From contig CP073042.1 in the NCBI GenBank assembly GCA_018114805.1, positions 6,927,501-6,991,500 of the forward strand: 64,000 bases of DNA, read 5' to 3'. Below, piece after piece: positions 51,979 through 60,595 of the stretch. The translations under genes and the position numbers were made by a program. The stretch is from Candidatus Streptomyces philanthi. GTDB lineage: Bacteria > Actinomycetota > Actinomycetes > Streptomycetales > Streptomycetaceae. Numbering within the stretch: the first letter of the stretch is position 1; the number at the start of each line of letters is the position of its first letter. Under the pieces are notes generated by a model, which saw only the letters and a program-made list of their open reading frames with translations, was not told where the DNA came from and did no database searches.

Positions 51979-52561
51979 GACTGAAGAAGGTGTCAACGCG
52001 CCGGCTCCCGTGGGAGCTGGCGGCCCCGCCCCGACCGTCGGCCGTCTGCCCGAACACCGGGTGCGTCGGGCCCTGCTGGACCTGCTCGCCGAGGTGGGCA
52101 CCGTCACGGCCACCGTGGCGGCCGAGCGGCTCGGCTACAGCTCCGGCCTGTGCTCGTTCCACCTGCGCCAACTCGCCCGCTACGGGCACATCGAGGAGGT
52201 CCCCCAGGTGGGCGGGCGGGCCCGGCCGTGGCGCCTGCGGCAGGAGGCGGCGCCGGCCGACCCGTCTCCCACGGCGGGGTACGGACAACTCGCCCGTGGG
52301 TTGGAGGACGAGAGCTACCAGCGGTGGCTGACCCGGCGCGACCGGGCCCCGCTGGCGTGGCGGTGGGACGAGGCGTTCAGCGCGGTGGTCTACCTGACGC
52401 CCGAGGAGATGGGCGCGGTCGCCGAGGCGGTACGCCGCACGCTTGCCCCGTACCAGGACCGGGAGCAACGGCCCGTGGCGCGTCCCGCCGGCGCCGAGCC
52501 GGTCGCCTTCATCGCCCGGCTCTTCCCGCTGCTGCCCGACACGGCGAGCGAGGACGGCTGA
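51977..52561 (+). CDS. Winged-helix (ArsR-like) transcriptional regulator
   Basis: 194 residues from GTG 51977. After a Pro/Gly-rich leader the HTH is LPEHRVRRALLDLLAEVGTV, TATVAAERLGYSSGLCSFHL and RQLARYGHIEEVPQVGGRAR PWRL (written in parts), an ArsR/HTH_20-type domain at residues about 25-90. The C-terminal half (YQRWLTRRDRAPLAWRWDEA, FSAVVYLTPEEMGAVAEAVR) is a helical effector or dimer domain found in this family. No Cys-rich metal site is seen, so it probably senses an organic ligand. The start overlaps its own operator. Intact. Confidence 0.88.
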   Translation: MTEEGVNAPAPVGAGGPAPTVGRLPEHRVRRALLDLLAEVGTVTATVAAERLGYSSGLCSFHLRQLARYGHIEEVPQVGGRARPWRLRQEAAPADPSPTAGYGQLARGLEDESYQRWLTRRDRAPLAWRWDEAFSAVVYLTPEEMGAVAEAVRRTLAPYQDREQRPVARPAGAEPVAFIARLFPLLPDTASEDG

Positions 52562-52680
52562 CGTCGCGGGGCGGCTCACGTCGCCGGGGCGCTCGCTCGG
52601 GTGCGTGGGTGCGGGCGGCCGGTCGGGGGTGCGGCGTCTGCCGCACGTGCGCGCGGTGCCGGGCCCGGTCAGGGGAGCGC

Positions 52681-52716
52681 GCGGGGCCCCGGCGTTCGAC
52701 GACGCCGGGGCCCCGC
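52681..52716. terminator. Strong bidirectional terminator hairpin
   Basis: Perfect 14-base stem gcggggccccggcg (52681-52694) with its complement at 52703-52716 and an 8-base loop, between the convergent regulator (ends 52561) and the secreted-protein gene (ends 52801). Confidence 0.8.
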
Positions 52717-52800
52717 TTGGTCGCGCTGGTCGGTCGGGGTGCTGGTGGCCGCTGGTCGCGGGTCGGGCGGCCCAGGTGGGGCGGGGCCGCCCGAGTCCGG

Positions 52801-53453
52801 TCAGTGCTTGTCGGTCGCCCCCCGGTCGCAGGAGCAGGAACAGCAGGCGGCCCGGACCACCACGTCGTCGATCGCCGGCCCGTAGGCGCTGCTGGCCGTG
52901 GTGCTGGCGAAGGAGAGGGTGGTGGAGGTGGACCGGGCGACGAAGGTGGCCTGGCGTCCCACGTAACCCATCTTCGTCCTGGTCTTGCTCGTGACGTCGA
53001 AGGTGAAGTCCTGGATGCCCTGCCCGTCGACGAGGACGCGCCCCGTCCTGACCGCCGGGCCGCCGCCGGGGTTGCCGGCGAGAGCGTAGGTGACCGAGTA
53101 CGTGGTGCCGGGGGTGGTCGGGAACGTCTGGCTGATCGTGCCCGGTGTCCCGCCGTTGAGGTCGACTGGTACCGCTCCGCCGCCTGCCAGAATCCGCGTC
53201 CGATGTGGTCCACGTCGCCGCGGGTGACGGTCCACGGGCCTATCGACTGGCCCGTCGTCACGTTGGTGAACCTGTTCGCGGGCACCGTGGGGTACTCGAA
53301 GCTCCCGTCGTCGATGGCGCGAGTCTGACTGGTCGGCTTCGCCGTGCTGGTCGCGCTGTGCTGGTGGCTCGATGCGGCCTGCGTGGCACCGGTCGTGGCA
53401 CCGAGCAGCCCGAAGGCGGCGATCACCGTCACGTACGGTCGTGCGGACACCAT
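52801..53453 (-). pseudogene. Secreted choice-of-anchor C / DUF642-like protein, frameshifted
   Basis: ATG at 53453 behind gggagg: MVSARPYVTVIAAFGLLGAT signal segment ending near TQAAS. Then the DUF642-like pattern DDGSFEYPTVPANRFTNVTT, SIGPWTVTRGDVDHIGRGFW; a one-base shift near 53163 before VDLNGGTPGTISQTFPTTPG; TYSVTYALAGNPGGGPAVRT, and the end YGPAIDDVVVRAACCSCSCD. About 217 residues. The last residues carry five Cys in eleven, unusual for this family. Likely a secreted or wall-associated carbohydrate-binding jelly-roll protein of unknown role. Confidence 0.75.
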
Positions 53454-53822
53454 GTCCTCCCGAGTTTCGACAGCTTGGACAGAGCACCGTGAACTCTGGC
53501 CCCTGCCCCTGGCATGGGCCACCCCTCAGGTGAGGGCGTGCCGACGCGCGGGGGTGCTACGGGCGCCGAGCGGGCGCCGACCGCGCGCTCCCACAAGCCG
53601 GCGCCGAGGGGTGGGTTTCGGACAGCCGGCGGGGACGGCCTGGCCGGGGCGCACCCCGGCTTCCGGCGGTCTCTCTCTCCCCCCCCGCGAGCGGCGGGGG
53701 CGTCGCGCCGGAGCCGGGGCAGGACGACGGAGTTGCCGTCCCGACCCCATCGCATATGGTCGTAAAAGGGGCTGACCGAGTATCTGTGCGACGGGCCGAG
53801 CGCGTCCGGACGGAGATAGGGC
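53454..53822. promoter_or_regulatory. Divergent intergenic region
   Basis: 369 bases between the starts of the secreted-protein gene (-) and the deaminase gene (+). The plus promoter probably lies at 53755-53790 (atatggtcgtaaaaggggct, gagtatctgtgcg). No gene is recognised. Confidence 0.45.
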
Positions 53823-54390
53823 ATGTCAAAGCACCTGCGTTTTATGGCCGAGGCCGTGCGGTTGGTGACGGAGTCGGTGGAGAACAACTGGGGCGGCCCG
53901 TTCGGGGCGGTCATCGTCCGGGACGGGAAGATCATCGCCCGGGTCCAGAACCGGGTCCTGCTGACCGCGGACCCCACCGCGCACGGCGAGGTTGAGGCCA
54001 TCCGCAAGGCCAGCCAGATCCTCAACCCGTCGGCACCCTCGGTCGCCAAGAACCGTCAGGACACCAGCACGCTCAAGCTCATCCCGCGACAGGATGGGGT
54101 CGCCCGACCCGTTCCCCGAGCGGGCCCGCATGCTCAAGGGGTGCACGATCTACACCAGCGGCGCGCCCTGCCCGATGTGTATGAGCGCCATCTACTGGGC
54201 ACGGCTGGACGCCGTCTACTTCGCCTGCGACCTCAAGGCCACCGCGGAGATCGGTTTCAGCGACGCCTACCAGTACGAGGACTTCAAGAAGCCGCTCGAC
54301 CAGCGCCTCATCCCGATCAGGCAGAAACTCCCCGAAGGCGCCATCGCCTACGCGGCGTGGAGGCACAAGCCGGACAAGCACCCGTACTGA
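53823..54390 (+). pseudogene. Cytidine/deoxycytidylate deaminase-fold nucleoside deaminase (guanine-deaminase-like), frameshifted
   Basis: Starts MSKHLRFMAEAVRLVTESVE with NWGGPFGAVIVRDGKIIARV, zinc-ligand His and proton-shuttle Glu in PTAHGEVEAIR, then after a one-base shift near 54095 MLKGCTIYTSGAPCPMCMSA, the PCxxC zinc site, IYWARLDAVYFACDLKATAE and the end HKPDKHPY. About 188 residues when repaired. Role: hydrolytic deamination of a purine base or nucleoside. The RidA-family gene lies convergent 54 bases away; RidA proteins clear reactive enamine products, but a link is only suggestive. Confidence 0.85.
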
Positions 54391-54444
54391 TCGGACGCCG
54401 GTTGGCGGGGAAGGGGCGGGCGCGCCGGGTGAGTGCGGCGCCGG

Positions 54445-54836
54445 TCAGTCGATGACGGCGGTGGCCTCGATCTCCACCAGGTGCTCGGGCACGTCCAGCG
54501 CCGCGACGCCCAACAGGGTGCCCGGCGGTACCGGGGTGGCGCCCAGTCTGGCGCCCTCCAGGAACAGGGGGATCTTGTCGGGCGTCCAGTCGACGATGTA
54601 GACGGTGAGCCGGGTGACGTCGGCGAAGGTGGCGCCGACCGAGGTCAGGGCGGTGTCGACGTTGAGGTAGCACTGCTCGACCTGGGCGGCGAGGTCACCC
54701 ACGCCGACCGTGTTGCCCTCGGCGTCCCAGGCGACCTGGCCGGCCACGGAGATCAGCTTCGACCCGGTGGCGATGGACACCTGCCGGTACGCGTCGACGC
54801 TGGCAGTCCGCCGGGGTTGGTCAGGGTGATGGCCAT
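54445..54836 (-). pseudogene. RidA family protein, one-base shift near the N-terminus
   Basis: ATG at 54836 behind ggag: MAITLTNPGGLP, then one base is missing near 54804 before SVDAYRQVSIATGSKLISVA, GQVAWDAEGNTVGVGDLAAQ, DVTRLTVYIVDWTPDKIPLF and LLGVAALDVPEHLVEIEATA VID (in parts). The RidA substrate Arg is not present in the usual IARVQ... form: the last block has the VPEHLVEIEATAVI pattern, so this is one of the divergent Rid subgroups. About 130 residues, normal. Role: hydrolysis of reactive imines or enamines, or an unknown related activity. Confidence 0.82.
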
Positions 54837-55337
54837 GGTGCGCGTCTCCTCGTCGTACCGTCCCGTGGACGCACGTCCACGGTGCCCTTGGTCTCTCGTG
54901 GTTGCTGGATGACTGTAGGAGAGTGGCCGCTGACATGGGAGAACGCACTTTTCGTGACTCGGGCACCTCTCGGTGACCCAGCAGCTCAGCGGTCCGTCCG
55001 TGGAGCGAATCCCTCCGACGGCCGGGCTCGGGCGCGGGTCGGTCCCGCCGCGCGGCGTCGAGGGGCGGCGGTGTGCGGGGCGGCGCGCGCCGCCGCGCGT
55101 GACCCCGCCGCGCGTGACCCCGGCGCCCGAGATGTCGCCGGCGTTAGCGGCACGCCAGCGGAACGGCAGAGCCGGGGCCGAAGCTGTGGTCAGACGGGTC
55201 TCGGCCGTGTGGCGTGGGGGGCGCCGGGCGGTCGGCGTCCACCCACGTCCGCTCGGTCGCGGCCCGCGCCCGCCGCGCGGCGGCGGGGCGCGACCACACC
55301 CCGTCGACCCGTACCGTCCCGTTCCCCAGGAGGCACC
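54837..55337. other. Intergenic region with a 15-base tandem repeat, upstream of the PL6 lyase
   Basis: 501 bases. cgccgcgcgtgaccc occurs twice in tandem (55091-55105 and 55106-55120). The open frame continuous with the lyase upstream of 55338 has no family motif and no signal peptide, so it is not included in the gene. The segment near 54900-54965 (ttgctggatgactgtaggag) is likely the RidA promoter on the minus strand. Confidence 0.5.
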
Positions 55338-56747
55338 ATGCACAGACGCACCTTCCTCGCCGGCACCGTGTTGGGCACCGCGGCCCTCACCATCGTGCTG
55401 CCGGCCAGGGCATCGGCGGCGCTGGTCACCTCCCTGAAGGAACTGCAGAGCGCGATCGACCGCCCGGGGCCCGGCGCCCGCGTCGTCGTGGCCAACGGGA
55501 CGTACACCGTTCCCTCGAGCGGCATCCGGGTGTCCGGCAAGCACGGCACGACCAGCGCGCCCATCACCATCACCGCGGAGTCACGCGGCGGTGTGGTGCT
55601 CAAGGGGGAGCGCGGCTTCGTCTTCGACGCGTCGAGCAACGTCACCGTCAGCGGCTTCGCCTTCCGGCAGTCCACCAGCCTGGATATCCCGGGCAGTTAC
55701 CAACGCGTCCGGCTGACCCGCAACGACTTCCAACTCGCCGACCTGATCAAGCTCTACTGGGTGGTGGTGCGGGGCGACGACACCAAGATCGACCGCAACC
55801 ACTTCCACCACAAGACCACCTCGGGCATCTTCATCGTGGTCGACGGGCTGGACGAGGCCACCATGGCGCAGCGGCTGCACGTCTTCCGCAACCACTTCTC
55901 CGACCACAGCTTCAGCGGTCTCAACGGCGGCGAGGCGATCCGGCTCGGCGTCAGCAGCCGGGCGCTGGCCAGCGCCAACGCGGTGGTGGAGTACAACCTC
56001 TTCGAGCGGTGCGACGGAGACCCCGAGGCCGTCTCGGTGAAGTCGTCGGACAACACCATCCGGTACAACACGATCCGCGACAGCCGGGGCGGCATCGTGC
56101 TGCGCGACGGCAACCGCTCGACGGTCGATGGCAACTACCTGATCGCTGGGGCCGACGGGGTGCGCGTCTACGGCAACGACCACCTGATCGTCAACAACTA
56201 CCTCAGCGGGCTGTCGGACGACGCCCTGGTGATCGGCAGTGGCAGCACCCGCGACCACCACCCCGGTGAGAGCGAGGACGAGCGGCGCGGTCACGACGCC
56301 TGCGACCGCGCGATGATCGCGCACAACACCCTGCTGAACAACCGCTGCACGCTCTCCAGCGACGGCAAGCCGCACGAGCCGCGCGACGTGGTGGTCGCCG
56401 ACAACCTCCTGGTGGGCGACGTGGGCAGCCTCGTCGCGGTGCCGAAGTCCACCGGCTTCACCTGGCAGAGCAACATCCTGTGGGGCGCGGCGTCCAACGG
56501 CACCGTCCCCGCCGGCGGTTACACCCGCGTCGACCCCCGGCTGCTCAAGGCGTCCGACGGGATCCACCGGCTCGCGGCGGGCAGCCCGGCGATCGGCGCT
56601 GCCACGCTCAGGAGCCCGGCCGTGGCCGAGGACATCGACGGCCATCCGCGCGGCGATAAGCGCGACGTCGGCGCGGACGAGTACGCGACGGCGGCTCCCG
56701 TACGCGGCTCCCTCACCCCGACGGACGTCTGCCCGAACGCCGCGTGA
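55338..56747 (+). CDS. Secreted polysaccharide lyase family 6 (chondroitinase B / alginate lyase type)
   Basis: 469 uninterrupted residues from ATG 55338 behind caggagg. A Tat-type signal MHRRTFLAGTVLGTAALTIV ends LPARASA. Then right-handed parallel beta-helix repeats (TITAESRGGVVLKGERGFVF, NVTVSGFAFRQSTSLDIPGS, HVFRNHFSDHSFSGLNGGEA). The PL6 catalytic block EAVSVKSSDNTIRYNTIRDS with RGGIVLRDGNRSTVDGNYLI holds the Lys and Arg of the Ca-dependent active site. C-terminus: AGSPAIGAATLRSPAVAEDI and DGHPRGDKRDVGADE. Role: beta-elimination of alginate or related uronic polymers outside the cell. Intact, with its own terminator. Confidence 0.92.
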   Translation: MHRRTFLAGTVLGTAALTIVLPARASAALVTSLKELQSAIDRPGPGARVVVANGTYTVPSSGIRVSGKHGTTSAPITITAESRGGVVLKGERGFVFDASSNVTVSGFAFRQSTSLDIPGSYQRVRLTRNDFQLADLIKLYWVVVRGDDTKIDRNHFHHKTTSGIFIVVDGLDEATMAQRLHVFRNHFSDHSFSGLNGGEAIRLGVSSRALASANAVVEYNLFERCDGDPEAVSVKSSDNTIRYNTIRDSRGGIVLRDGNRSTVDGNYLIAGADGVRVYGNDHLIVNNYLSGLSDDALVIGSGSTRDHHPGESEDERRGHDACDRAMIAHNTLLNNRCTLSSDGKPHEPRDVVVADNLLVGDVGSLVAVPKSTGFTWQSNILWGAASNGTVPAGGYTRVDPRLLKASDGIHRLAAGSPAIGAATLRSPAVAEDIDGHPRGDKRDVGADEYATAAPVRGSLTPTDVCPNAA

Positions 56748-56772
56748 GCGGCCACTGCTGAACGCCTGTGCC

Positions 56773-56814
56773 GCCCGCCGGCCCGCCCCGCGCCTTCGGG
56801 TCGGGCCGGCGGGC
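56773..56814. terminator. Terminator between convergent PL6 lyase and N-formylglutamate amidohydrolase genes
   Basis: Perfect 13-base stem gcccgccggcccg (56773-56785) with its complement at 56802-56814, extended imperfectly outward; 26 bases past the lyase stop and 24 before the end of the next gene. Confidence 0.75.
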
Positions 56815-56837
56815 AGGCGCCGCGCGACACCCGCCCG

Positions 56838-57620
56838 TCAGGCGGGCACCCGCGCGACGAGGTCGGCCAGCGCGTCCAGGCCGGGGCCCGCGGGGACGCC
56901 CGGCTCGGTCATGTAGATGTCGCGCCGGATCTCCACCATGAGCGCGCTGACGGCCGCGTTCCTCCCGTAGTACGGCAGCGGCACGTACGTCCCCGCGAAA
57001 GGGCTGTCCAGGCCGACGCCGCCGAAGCCCGCGAACGCCCGTCGGGCCGCCGCCAGCAGCGGGGCCGGCGTGTGGAAGGCGTCCGTGCCGAGGCAGATCG
57101 GCGGGCGCGGACCCGCGCCGTGCAGCTCGTACGGCAGGGGCCTGGTCGGGTACGAGTGGACGTCGATGATCACGGCGCGCCCGACGGTGGCCAGCCGGTC
57201 GGCCACCGCGTCGGTCATGGCCTTCGCGTACGGGTGGAAGTAGCGCTCGATCAGGGGGCGCCCGTCGAAGTCGGCCGGGCGCAGGTCGGCGCGGTGCGTG
57301 GTGCGGGTGTAGACCATGCCCATGCCGCTGCTCAGCATCTCCTCACGCTCGTCGGGGAACCGTTCGGGGTCGACTACCAGGCGGGAGAGCTGGTTGACGA
57401 ACCGCCAGGGGGTGTGGTCTGCGGCCTCGGCCGCGCGGGCGGCGACGCGCGCCGTGTGGGCGTCGGTGATGTGGTCCAATTCGATCGCCAACTCCCGGTC
57501 GTCCAGCACGATCCCGGCGCGGACGGCCGCGGGCAGGGTCCGGGAGGAGTGCGGGACGTGCAGGAGCACGGGGGAGTCGGGTGCTCCCGGATGGAGCTGG
57601 AAGGGGGCGGCGGTGGGCAT
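56838..57620 (-). CDS. N-formylglutamate amidohydrolase
   Basis: 260 residues from ATG 57620 (MPTAAPFQLHPGAPDSPVLL). The metal site HVPHSSRTLP, DHITDAHTARVAARAAEAAD, FVNQLSRLVVDPERFPDERE, the central VIIDVHSYPTRPLPYELHG and the end VSALMVEIRRDIYMTEPG match the family. Role: hydrolysis of N-formyl-L-glutamate to glutamate and formate, the last step of one histidine-degradation route, although many members act on other formyl or acyl amino acids. No hut genes lie nearby. An in-frame start 16 codons upstream is possible but less conserved. Intact. Confidence 0.92.
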   Translation of the reverse strand: MPTAAPFQLHPGAPDSPVLLHVPHSSRTLPAAVRAGIVLDDRELAIELDHITDAHTARVAARAAEAADHTPWRFVNQLSRLVVDPERFPDEREEMLSSGMGMVYTRTTHRADLRPADFDGRPLIERYFHPYAKAMTDAVADRLATVGRAVIIDVHSYPTRPLPYELHGAGPRPPICLGTDAFHTPAPLLAAARRAFAGFGGVGLDSPFAGTYVPLPYYGRNAAVSALMVEIRRDIYMTEPGVPAGPGLDALADLVARVPA

Positions 57621-58003
57621 GCGTTTCTCGCTGGGCGTCCGGTACGGGTGCGTTCTCCCGCACATCATCGTCCCCGGTCGTCGCGCGGGCCCCGCCGCCG
57701 TGGGATCGGCGGGATCGGCGGGGGCGGTCGTTCGGCGGTCCGGGAAGCGGCTGCCGGCGACCCGGGGCGCGCAGTGCCGCGGGCCGTCGCCCGACCGGCC
57801 GCCAGGCTGAACTCGGTCGGGCGCAGTCGATGACGCGGCGGGTCCCGGCGGTCGCGGCGCTCTCGCTGTTGGCGCCGTAACGCCCCTCGGCCAGCGTGAG
57901 GCCGGGGGTGTTCCGGCGGGAACCGGCTTCGCCGGTGGGTCGGGCGAATCCCGCGGGGCCGGTGAGGCGGGGAGCCGCGGGAGAAGGGTCGCGGCACGGT
58001 GAA
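57621..58003. other. Intergenic region, nothing recognised
   Basis: 383 bases between the amidohydrolase start and the chitinase terminator. Frames show no motifs. The region 57650-57700 would carry the amidohydrolase promoter. Confidence 0.45.
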
Positions 58004-58041
58004 AGCCGACCCGCGCCGGGGCCGTGTGGCGCGGGTCGGCT
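58004..58041 (-). terminator. Terminator downstream of the chitinase
   Basis: Perfect 14-base stem agccgacccgcgcc (58004-58017) with its complement at 58028-58041 and a 10-base loop, 50 bases past the chitinase stop. Confidence 0.75.
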
Positions 58042-58090
58042 CGTGATGGGGGCGGCGGGGTGCCGTCCCGGGTGTGGGCGCTTGGCCGGG

Positions 58091-59145
58091 TCAGCGACCC
58101 TGGAGGGACTTGACGTTGTTGCCGAAGCTCCAGGACCGGCTGCTGTCCCAGTTGATGGACCAGGTCTCAGGCCCTTGAGGCCGTCGCTGTACTTGCTCCA
58201 CGCCTGGCTCACCAGGCTCGGCGACATGCAGCCGCCACCGGCGCCGGGCTGGGCGGGCAGCCCGGGGACCTGCTTGTCGTAGGGGACCTTGATGGTGGTG
58301 CCCTGGATGACCAGGCCCTTGTTGAGGCAGTCGGTCTGCGCGGTGAAGCCCTGGACCGTGCCGGCCTGGTACGAGTCACCGGAGCAGCCGTACATGCTGC
58401 CGTTGTAGTACTGCATGTTCAGCCACCACAGCCGGCCGTTGTCCGCGTGCTTCTTGATGATCGGCAGGTAGGCGCCCCAGACCGAGCCGCAGGTGACGCT
58501 GCCGCCGGTGACGTACGCTGTGTCGGGGGCCATTGTCAGGCCGAAGTTGGATGGCATCTTGGCGAGCACGCCGTCGATGATGCGGATCAGGTTGGACTGC
58601 GAGGCGGAGAGCTGGTTGATGTTGCCGCTGCCGGTGAGGCCCGTCTCGATGTCGATGCCGTCGAAGTTGTACTTCTTCAGGATCGGCACCACCGTCTCGA
58701 CGAACCGGTCGGCGACCTTGCTGGAGCTGAGGTCGATGCCGGCCGCGGCGCCGCCGATGGACATCAGCAGCGTGGCGCCGTTGGCCTTGGCGTCGCACAT
58801 CTCGGCCGGCGTCGAGACCTTCACCGTTGCGTCCATCCCGTCCTCCCACAGGACGGTGCCGTCCGAGCGGATGACCGGGAACGCGGCGTTGATCACGTTG
58901 TAGCCGTGGTCTCGGATGCGCTTGTCGTTGATCGGGACCCACCCGAAGGGCTGGTGGACGCCGTTGGCGGCGCCGTCCCAGTTCTCCCAGTAACCCTGGA
59001 GCACCTTGCCGGTGGGCCTGGACTTGACCTCGCAGGTGTCGGCGCGTGGGGTGTCAGGCGTCTCGGCCGCCTGGGCGGCAGGTACTTGGGCGGCGAAGGC
59101 CAACGCGAGGCCCATTCCCTGCAGGCGTAACGTCCGACCGATCAT
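58091..59145 (-). pseudogene. Secreted GH18 chitinase, frameshift near the end and shortened catalytic motif
   Basis: ATG at 59145: signal MIGRTLRLQGMGLALAFAAQ ending VPAAQA. Single GH18 barrel: KVLQGYWENWDGAANGVHQP, GATLLMSIGGAAAGIDLSSS (the SxGG motif), NFDGIDIETGLTGSGNINQL, GLTMAPDTAYVTGGSVTCGS and YQAGTVQGFTAQTDCLNKGL. The catalytic DxxDxDxE motif reads D-G-I-D-I-E, one Asp-Ile pair short. A one-base loss near 58168 breaks KGLETWSINWDSSRSWSFGN; the normal end is SLQGR, TGA at 58091. About 350 residues, no separate chitin-binding domain. Role: extracellular chitin hydrolysis, controlled by the promoter at 59368-59409. Confidence 0.85.
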
Positions 59146-59367
59146 GCTGTGCTGTGCTCCCTTCTGGCCGCGAACGGTGGCACCGGATCGGCGCGCGGTC
59201 CGCGGTGGCGTGTCTTCGGGCGCGTGAGTGGGGACCGCTGGCCGTGGCCGTGTCGATGCGCGGCATTAGATGTGTACATGACACATGAGGAGGCATGGGG
59301 GAAGGCGCGCGTACCTCCTGAGCCGGGGGTGGACCCGAAGATGGGGCATGGATGTGTGGTGGGCAAC

Positions 59368-59409
59368 ACGCTAAGTTGGTCCAGACCTCTCGTCAAGAGG
59401 TCTGGACCA
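59368..59409 (-). promoter_or_regulatory. Chitinase promoter with paired DasR-like boxes
   Basis: On the minus strand: -35 TTGACG (59391-59396), a 17-base spacer, and -10 TAGCGT (59368-59373). Two copies of tggtccagacct flank the -35 in opposite orientation as a perfect inverted repeat (arms tggtccagacctct, 59377-59390 and 59396-59409). They match the chitinase-promoter repeat of streptomycetes and resemble the DasR site TGGTCTAGACCA. N-acetylglucosamine-derived signals should relieve repression. The leader to the ATG at 59145 would be about 215 bases. The rest of 59146-59562 has no gene. Confidence 0.75.
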
Positions 59410-59562
59410 TGCCGAAAGAGGGGTTGCTCAGCGCGATGCCCCGCCGGGGGGAGTACCGAGCGGGGCACCGAACAACCGAGTCGGCCCCAGGCCGGCCCCG
59501 ACCACCGCGAGTGTTCCGCCTCAGGGCGGGTCCGCGCGCGGCGGCCGGAGCGTCGAGGGACC

Positions 59563-60483
59563 CTAGTCCTGCTGCGCGCTGCTGGGCAGCGCGCGCCAGG
59601 CGACCTTGGTCTTGGTCTTGAAGGACCAGTCGAGCATCTTCTTCGCGTCCGCGTAGCGGTTGCCGTCATTGAGGATGACGGCAACCACGGTGCGCTTGCC
59701 CTTCGTCGTGGCGAAGACCAGGCACGGACCGGCGGCTGTGCCGGTGCCGGTCTTGATGCCGAAGGTGCCCTGGTACGAGCCGAGCAGCTTGTTGGTGTTG
59801 TACCAGGTGTACGTGCGGCCGTTGGTGGCCTTCTGCTTGGTGCTCTGCGCCTTCACGACCGTCTTGAAGGTGCTGTTGCCGATGGTGTGCCGGGCCAACT
59901 TCGCCATGTCGCGCGGCGTGGTGTAGTTGGAGCCCTTCGCGGAAATGCCATCGAAGGAGTCGTACTTGGTGATCTTGAGCCCCAGCGCCTTGGCCCGGTC
60001 GTTCATCTTGGTGATGAACGACTTCTTCCGGGCGGCGATGCTGCTGTCCGACCCGAAGGTGTCGGCCAGCGCGTACGCGGCGTCACAGCCCGAGGGCAGC
60101 ATCAACCCGTACAGCAGTTGGCGCACCGTCACCTTGTCGCCCACCTTCAGGTCGGCGGTGCTCGCGCCTTCCTTGGCGACGTAGTCGCGGTACTCCTTCT
60201 TGATGGTGACCTGCTTGTTCAGGTTCACCTTCTTCGTGTCGAGCACCACGACCGCGGTCATGATCTTGGTGGTGCTCGCCATCTCACGCTTAGTGTCGGC
60301 GTCCTTGGCCCACAACTGCTTGTTGGCGCCACTGTCGAGCAGGTACGCACCGCGGGCGGTGATGCCCTAGGGTCCGCTCGCCGCCTGCGCGCTGCTCGTC
60401 GGGACCAGCACGGCGAGCGTCGCTGTAGAGGCGACCACCGTTGCTCCCCACCGGTAGGCCGCGCGTCCCCCACGTCGTTCCAT
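59563..60483 (-). pseudogene. D-alanyl-D-alanine carboxypeptidase (S11 penicillin-binding protein), amber after the signal peptide
   Basis: ATG at 60483: signal MERRGGRAAYRWGATVVAST, cleaved near SSAQA. A TAG at 60367-60369 (residue 39) interrupts AASGP-GITARGAYLLDSGANK, most likely a former Gln or Trp. The frame continues with the active-site SxxK EMASTTKIMTAVVVL, the second motif SGC in LMLPSGCDAAYALA and KTG in GTFGIKTGTGTAAG. About 306 residues. Role: trims the terminal D-Ala of peptidoglycan stem peptides outside the membrane. No C-terminal anchor is evident. If the stop is real, nothing past the signal peptide is made unless translation restarts at the Met before ASTTK. Confidence 0.87.
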
Positions 60484-60595
60484 ATGAGCTCCACTTCGTC
60501 TTGCGCGTTGATCGTGCGAGCGAATGCTCTCATTAGGTCATTTGCGCCAGAAAGGTGGGGGTGTCGAGGAGTCGGCCTGACCCGGTCAGCCAGGC

